Origin: Flavobacteriaceae bacterium
Lineage (GTDB): Bacteria > Bacteroidota > Bacteroidia > Flavobacteriales > Flavobacteriaceae
NCBI GenBank assembly: GCA_002703065.1
Contig: PAEO01000009.1
Location: forward strand, 19,763-40,824
Length of the DNA: 21,062 bases
Reading direction: 5' to 3'
Below, piece by piece: positions 17,301-21,062 of this stretch (the stretch's first letter is position 1; every line of letters starts with the position of its first letter). Both the position numbers and the translations under genes were made by a program. The notes beneath the pieces are model-generated. The model saw only the letters and a program-made list of their open reading frames with translations, was not told the DNA's origin and searched no databases.

Positions 17301-17740
17301 GGATTGTCCATGTCAACCCAATAGCCTATTCTTTCAGTTAATTCATTCCAAATATCAGTATATTTCATTACAGCTTTTTTACAAGCATCATTATATTCTT
17401 CAATACTAATTTTTGATCCTATATCTTCTTTGGAAATTTGTAGGTCTTTTTCAACACCAAGTTCTACTGGCAGACCATGAGTATCCCATCCAGCCTTTCT
17501 TTCAACTTTAAATCCCTTTAAGGTTTTATATCTACAAAAAATATCTTTGATAGCTCTTGCCATAACATGATGTATGCCTGGCATTCCGTTAGCAGATGGG
17601 GGCCCTTCAAAAAAAACAAAATCTTTTGAATCTTTTCTGGTTGATATACTTTTTTCAAAAGTATTGTGAGCCTTCCAGTATTCTAATATTTCATTAGAAA
17701 TCTGTACTAGATTCAAATTTTTATATTCTTTAAAAGACAT
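14357..17740 (-). CDS. ileS: Isoleucyl-tRNA synthetase, eukaryote-like (IleRS2) with G-x-H-H signature
   Basis: Charges tRNA-Ile with isoleucine and edits misactivated valine. The protein has 1127 residues, a class I synthetase. Domains in order: Rossmann catalytic domain; CP1 editing domain at about 200-450, with WTTTPWTLPSNTAL (234-247) and GTGVVHTAPTFGADD (352-366); KMSKR at 679-683; and an anticodon-binding region with NWYIRLSRRRFW. The C-terminus lacks the four-cysteine zinc module of IleRS1, and the overall sequence is of the eukaryote-like IleRS2 type. The HIGH signature, expected after PSANGMP, reads G55-I56-H57-H58. First and third positions are swapped, as in the mupirocin-hyper-resistant IleRS2 group. 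The start is the ATG at 17740. It heads ileS > dksA-like > lspA, 56 bases after a receptor gene. Confidence 0.97.
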   Translation of the reverse strand: MSFKEYKNLNLVQISNEILEYWKAHNTFEKSISTRKDSKDFVFFEGPPSANGMPGIHHVMARAIKDIFCRYKTLKGFKVERKAGWDTHGLPVELGVEKDLQISKEDIGSKISIEEYNDACKKAVMKYTDIWNELTERIGYWVDMDNPYITYKSKYIETVWWLLKKLYDDGLIYKGYSIQPYSPKAGTGLSSHELNQPGTYQDVTDTTVTAQFECVKETLPEKLKKYSQIHILAWTTTPWTLPSNTALTVGKKINYVLIKTFNLYTYKSINVILAKDLIHKVFKVNFVEVEDEDDLNFDSIKNIPYLVCENIIGDELVGVNYHQLWENAPKPAITPENAFRVISGDFVTTEDGTGVVHTAPTFGADDAIAAKNAVPEVPPMLIYNKNKELVPLVDFQGKFVDSLDEIGGKYVKNEYYSNEDVPEKSVDVEIAIKLKEQNKAFRVEKYTHSYPNCWRTDKPILYYPLNSWFVKVTEKRESLINNNSKINWKPRATGEGRFGNWLQNANDWNLSRSRFWGIPLPIWNTENGSEQKIIGSVKDLIYEIEQSIEKGFMSVNPFIGFKLEDMSDENYEKIDLHKHIVDSVILCSSKGEKMIRESDLIDVWFDSGAMPYAQWHYPFENKEFIDSRKYFPADYIAEGVDQTRGWFYTLHVIGSLIFNTNAYKNVVSNGLVLDKNGQKMSKRLGNAVDPFETLDNFGPDATRWYMISNSNPWDNLKFDISGIEEVKRKFFGTIHNIYSFFSLYANIDGFNGSEKSIPYLNRYELDRWILSELNSLIAEVESSYENYEPTKAARLISTFVQDNLSNWYIRLSRRRFWKGEYNEDKLSAYQTLHECLSKISIISSPISPFYMDNLFQDLNSEIGSVHLVDFPIYSKELIDIELENKIRLSQDICSLALSLRKKEKIKVRQPLPKILVPFKNIEEKKVLEEISEFIKSEINVKTIELITDSSEILVKKAKANFKLLGPKYGKIMKTVVGLINNLNNEQIEKLYNSINVTIVHGDKEFTLTPEDVEIYFEDIEGWLVASENGKTIALDTTIDESLKNEGMCREIVNRIQNLRKDLKYNVSDKIIIELETNNLVEKAIFENLDYVKNETLAVDLIFKQNLESKSIIEFENISIKARIYKTN

Positions 17741-17775
17741 TTTGATTAAAAATGCGAATTTACTTAATTTTAATA

Positions 17776-17803
17776 GAATTAGCAGATAGAAATGTGCTAA
17801 TTC
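17776..17803 (-). terminator. Hairpin at the end of the heme-type receptor gene
   Basis: A perfect 9-bp inverted repeat, GAATTAGCA (17776-17784) and TGCTAATTC (17795-17803), encloses a 10-base loop and includes the stop codon of the upstream receptor gene (17797-17799). On the minus strand the stem is followed by an AT-rich stretch but not a clean U-run, so it may be a weak terminator, an mRNA 3'-end stabiliser or an attenuator in front of ileS. Its position between two genes of different function favours a unit boundary. Confidence 0.45.
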
Positions 17804-20292
17804 AAAGTCAATTTTAAGTTTAGAGATCGGCCAGGTGATGAAATTCCAGATGCAAATTCACGATAATGGATGTCAAAAATATTGCCTATTAACACTTGTA
17901 AATATATTTTTGAATTGATTTTGACTAGCGATGATAGCTGAAATATACCCCATTTTGGCATTCCCCCATAAATGGGATTTCCATTTTCATCTATTGACAA
18001 TATTGGAGTTTCTTCAATACTATCTTCACCTCCTAAACTATATTCATTTGGGTCTTTACTTCTTGAAAATTTATATGAAAGCTGCAACTGATATGTGCTT
18101 TTGGTAAAATTAATTTTAAAATTCCCAAAAAGAGGTGGTATTGAAGGCAAAGTAATTCCCTTATCTTTTATGTCACCTTCAGTAAACGAAAGACTACCAG
18201 TAAACTTAAATTCTTTGGTGATGAGCTGAGAAAAATCAAAATTGAATCCGTAAATGTCAGATTTGCCTAAATTGAAATTACTCATTGTTAACACTTCATC
18301 TCCGTCATAGATAACTGTAGATGGGTTATCTGTAGATTTTTCTTCAAAATCATAAAATATATTTCTACCAATTGTTTCATTTAATCTGGTGTAGAATAAA
18401 TTGAAGGAATAATTAAATTTTCTTTCATATTTAGACAATCCAAAATCAATACTAATGGCTTTTTCAGGTTCAAGATTTGAATTAGGGACGGTTAGTATAC
18501 CTCCATTTTCTCTAATTTTTCCTATATCATCAATGTTTGGAGCTCTAAACCCTTTAGAAATATTTAATGAAAATTTATTGAAATTATTTATTTGATGTGA
18601 TAATCCTAATGTGTAAGTCAGTGATGAATTAACAAGTTCAAAATCTTCAAATTGATTAAAAAACTCAATTAAGTTTAAACTTCCATCATTAGAAATACTG
18701 TTCCATCCTGCTTCTACAAATATTCTTGAAAATCTTGAACCCGCATTTAAGTAGGTTTTTTCAGAGATCATTCTTTTTATGTTAAAGTATCCTGCTGTTG
18801 AGCTATATGTACTTCCATTATCAGGGTACCTGCTTATTCCGGGAGATTTTACTTTATCAACTATATCATTATTTGAAATAGAAAGTGTGTAGTTGTTTCC
18901 AATTGATTCAAGGTTATTTTTTGTTGTTTCAATTCCATATGAAATAAAGTTCTTCTGACCTATATTTTTAGAAAAATCAGCATTTATTGAGAAGACATAA
19001 AGTTTTTCTTCTTGAGATCTTAGTTCTAGAGAATTAAATTTCCTGCTATTTCTAGATTCATTAATGTATTGATGGGATAAAATAATTGAACCTTTATCAA
19101 AAAGACTTTTAGTTGTTAAGTTGTAATTAATAGAACTAAGTAATCTTTTCTGAGGACCATAGTACCATTGAGCGTATTTTAGATTATTATCTTCATTTAT
19201 TTCACTTAGCTTATCAAATCTTGAAATATTTGAGGATTCAGAAAATTGAAAATTGAGTATAAGATTTGAGTTTTCACTTGTTTTAAAATTAAATTTTTGA
19301 AGAAAATCTTTTTGTTTATATGAGGTATTTTTTTGGATTGAAGTGTTTGAATTAACAGATGCATCTTCAAAATATTTTGAAGCACTGTTTCTGCTATAAA
19401 ATTTAACAATTCCCCAATCTTTAAAACCATGTCTTCTATTTTCACCCATTATAACATCACCATAAAAAGATCTGGTGAAACTTGTTAAACTTGCCCATTT
19501 TTTGTTTGAAATCTCTATATTCCTTGATCTAATTATTGATTTGTCCGAAATGTTATAAGAATAAGTTCTATAGTAGTTGAATGAAAAACTTTCACTGAAT
19601 TTTGGTGTTTTTGTATAAAAATGAACTACACCTCCAAGAGCATCAGATCCATAAGCGACTGAAGCTGGGCCATATATCAATTCAGTTCGCTCTAATGAGT
19701 TCTGATCGATTGTTATAGAGTTTTGTAGATGTCCTGATCTGTAAATAGCATTATTCATTCTAACTCCATCGATAACAAGCAAAACTCTATTAGCTTCAAA
19801 ACCTCGAATAACAGGACTTCCACCTCCAGCCTGAGTTTTTTGAATATGAACCCCACCAGCTTGATAAAGTAAATCAGCGGTTGTTTTAGGTGCTTCAAGT
19901 CTAAGAGAAGATGCATCAATTACAGACACTTTTCTAGAAATTGATTTTACATTTTGACTATTTCTTGAAACAGATAGAACAATCCCAGTTAAATTATATG
20001 ATTTTTCCAAAAGGAATATTTTTTTTCTGGCTATCAGTTCACTTAAAATGATAGACTTTTCTTTGTAAGAAATATGACTAAATGTAATGATGTCGTTTTG
20101 AATAAAATCATCTAAAGAAACAAGGCCATCAAGGTTGGTAATTGCCCTCTTTGATTTATCAGAATTATATAACAGTACATTTGGAATTCCATCTCCTGAA
20201 TTTTCATCAATCACAGTTATTGTCTGTGAATTCAAACTGATAAAACAGAATGAGAAAAATAAGATTAATATGTAATTATGAAAAAAGTTCAT
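17797..20292 (-). CDS. TonB-dependent receptor, heme/siderophore type
   Basis: A predicted outer-membrane receptor for an iron-containing ligand, probably heme. The protein has 831 residues. A signal peptide (about 1-23, ending near SLNSQ) is followed by a carboxypeptidase-regulatory-like domain at about 24-98 and a plug at about 118-230. The plug contains SPVIRGFEANRVLLVIDGVR, RSGHLQNSITID and YGPASVAYGSDALGG, the pattern of the heme/hemoglobin receptor subfamily. In the barrel, FRAP at 582-585 and NSNL at 604-607 resemble the FRAP/NPNL boxes of heme receptors. No histidine lies between the two boxes, which weakens the heme call. The start overlaps recO by 17 bases, and an in-frame TAA directly before the ATG fixes it. 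No hemophore, heme lyase or transporter gene is nearby. Confidence 0.85.
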   Translation of the reverse strand: MNFFHNYILILFFSFCFISLNSQTITVIDENSGDGIPNVLLYNSDKSKRAITNLDGLVSLDDFIQNDIITFSHISYKEKSIILSELIARKKIFLLEKSYNLTGIVLSVSRNSQNVKSISRKVSVIDASSLRLEAPKTTADLLYQAGGVHIQKTQAGGGSPVIRGFEANRVLLVIDGVRMNNAIYRSGHLQNSITIDQNSLERTELIYGPASVAYGSDALGGVVHFYTKTPKFSESFSFNYYRTYSYNISDKSIIRSRNIEISNKKWASLTSFTRSFYGDVIMGENRRHGFKDWGIVKFYSRNSASKYFEDASVNSNTSIQKNTSYKQKDFLQKFNFKTSENSNLILNFQFSESSNISRFDKLSEINEDNNLKYAQWYYGPQKRLLSSINYNLTTKSLFDKGSIILSHQYINESRNSRKFNSLELRSQEEKLYVFSINADFSKNIGQKNFISYGIETTKNNLESIGNNYTLSISNNDIVDKVKSPGISRYPDNGSTYSSTAGYFNIKRMISEKTYLNAGSRFSRIFVEAGWNSISNDGSLNLIEFFNQFEDFELVNSSLTYTLGLSHQINNFNKFSLNISKGFRAPNIDDIGKIRENGGILTVPNSNLEPEKAISIDFGLSKYERKFNYSFNLFYTRLNETIGRNIFYDFEEKSTDNPSTVIYDGDEVLTMSNFNLGKSDIYGFNFDFSQLITKEFKFTGSLSFTEGDIKDKGITLPSIPPLFGNFKINFTKSTYQLQLSYKFSRSKDPNEYSLGGEDSIEETPILSIDENGNPIYGGMPKWGIFQLSSLVKINSKIYLQVLIGNIFDIHYREFASGISSPGRSLNLKLTLN

Positions 20293-20998
20293 TTAATATT
20301 TCTAAAGATTTTGGAATTTTAAGTCCAGGGAGATGAATCATGTAATATTTTAACATCAAATCTATCATTTCTCTTCTTCTTGTTACATTATATAAAACAT
20401 TATTAGAGTAATCAAATTGTGTGCCTAGTATCAGGGATAAATCATTAGTAACTTGTCCAGATATTGAAGTTGTTGAATCTTGATTCTCACTAAAACATCC
20501 ATTTTCTAAATCAAAAAATAAATGACTATTAATGTTTTTTTCTGGATAAATACCTAAAAATTTAGTTATATAAACCATAAAAAGAACATGAAAACTTGAA
20601 TAATTTTCAGATTTTTCAAACCAATCAAAACTACTTTTTAGAAAATCAAAAAGTTCTGTATCTGCGTTATGGTTTTTTAAAATCATTGAAAGAATTTCAG
20701 ATAGAAAAGCTGCAATATTGAATTTAATTACATCTGAATTAATTGAATTGTAAGTATGTATAATTTTGATGTTTTTTAAAAAAGAAAGTTCATTCCCTTT
20801 AATATTTCCACTTTCAATTTCAACCAAGTTCAGTCTTTGGAAATGACCTAATTTAAATCTGGTTTTTTTCTTCGATCTTACACCTTTCACAATGTAAGAT
20901 GTGTATCCATCTAATAATGAATAACAGTTTACAATTATGCTTGTTTCAGAATATTTGGTAAAGTTTAATACAATTGATTGAGAAGAAACATTACCCAT
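20276..20998 (-). CDS. recO: DNA repair protein RecO
   Basis: A RecF-pathway mediator that helps load RecA on SSB-coated single-stranded DNA and anneals strands. The protein has 240 residues, normal length. An N-terminal OB-fold (about 1-80: QSIVLNFTKYSETSIIVNCYS, then SYIVKGVRSKKK) is followed by a helical C-terminal domain with FNIAAFLSEILSMIL, HVLFMVYITKFLGIYPE and FFDLENGCFSE. The zinc-finger cysteines found in some RecO proteins are absent, as in E. coli. The start is the ATG at 20998, just 7 bases after the stop of the upstream gdhA-like gene. Its end overlaps the receptor gene by 17 bases. Confidence 0.92.
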   Translation of the reverse strand: MGNVSSQSIVLNFTKYSETSIIVNCYSLLDGYTSYIVKGVRSKKKTRFKLGHFQRLNLVEIESGNIKGNELSFLKNIKIIHTYNSINSDVIKFNIAAFLSEILSMILKNHNADTELFDFLKSSFDWFEKSENYSSFHVLFMVYITKFLGIYPEKNINSHLFFDLENGCFSENQDSTTSISGQVTNDLSLILGTQFDYSNNVLYNVTRRREMIDLMLKYYMIHLPGLKIPKSLEILNELFS

Positions 20999-21005
20999 AT
21001 TTATT

Positions 21006-21062
21006 TTAAACTACTCCTTGAGCAAGCATTGCATCAGCAACTTTAATAAATGCTGAAATATT
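21006..21062 (-). CDS. gdhA: Glutamate dehydrogenase, C-terminal end (cut by window edge)
   Basis: Only the last 18 codons and the stop (TAA at 21006-21008) are in the window. They encode NISAFIKVADAMLAQGVV, which closely matches the highly conserved end of hexameric NADP-type glutamate dehydrogenases (E. coli GdhA ends in ...NIAGFVKVADAMLAQGVI). The enzyme joins ammonia to 2-oxoglutarate to make glutamate. The gene continues beyond 21062. It lies 7 bases upstream of recO on the same strand. Cofactor preference cannot be judged from this fragment. Confidence 0.8.
   Translation of the reverse strand, partial: NISAFIKVADAMLAQGVV

Noticed and set aside
1..21062. Mobile elements, CRISPR array, toxin-antitoxin or phage-defence genes
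   Set aside because: No transposase, integrase, direct-repeat array, tRNA-end repeat or defence-type ORF was seen; every long frame is accounted for by core or receptor genes.

Overview
The window reads as a stretch of core chromosome from an AT-rich (roughly 30% G+C by eye) member of the Bacteroidota, most likely a marine-type Flavobacteriia. The grounds are two large outer-membrane TonB-dependent receptors with N-terminal carboxypeptidase-regulatory-like domains, a zinc-cysteine-poor DksA/TraR protein, an eukaryote-like IleRS, a 214-residue LspA, and no visible Shine-Dalgarno sequences. Seventeen genes are supported: sixteen complete and one partial at the right edge. With the starts chosen here only about 0.6 kb of 21 kb lies outside genes, and most gaps are 2-60 bases, so the genome looks streamlined. 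No mobile element, CRISPR array, tRNA, rRNA or integration site was seen.

Layout, left to right. (1) A T-rich leader precedes accB-accC (+), the biotin carrier and biotin carboxylase of acetyl-CoA carboxylase. (2) tdk-asd (-), thymidine kinase and aspartate-semialdehyde dehydrogenase, converge on accC so tightly that the two stop codons share a TTAA. (3) rsmI (+) starts 40 bases from tdk and ends in the only strong intrinsic terminator of the window, which faces a TonB-dependent receptor gene (-). (4) A four-gene minus-strand run, uvrC > DUF3108 protein > M23 peptidase > pgi, joins DNA repair, envelope and glycolysis genes with gaps of 21 and 12 bases and one 8-base overlap. (5) A folate-cycle ligase gene (+) diverges from uvrC and converges on lspA with a 29-base overlap. 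(6) A minus-strand run gdhA (partial) > recO > heme-type TonB receptor > ileS > dksA-like > lspA fills the rest. A 9-bp-stem hairpin between the receptor and ileS may split it into two transcription units.

The genes are mostly housekeeping: fatty-acid synthesis (AccBC), lysine/threonine/methionine/diaminopimelate supply (Asd), dTMP salvage (Tdk), rRNA methylation (RsmI), excision and recombinational repair (UvrC, RecO), glycolysis (Pgi), one-carbon metabolism (5-FTHF cyclo-ligase), lipoprotein maturation (LspA), peptidoglycan hydrolysis (M23) and outer-membrane uptake (two receptors). I do not see a new multi-gene system. The best second-look items are inside known proteins. IleRS carries a swapped G-x-H-H signature in place of HIGH. 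Tdk and the DksA-like protein have each lost the same three of four zinc cysteines in the same pattern (C-T-S-A). The M23 peptidase has Cys in place of a zinc-binding His.
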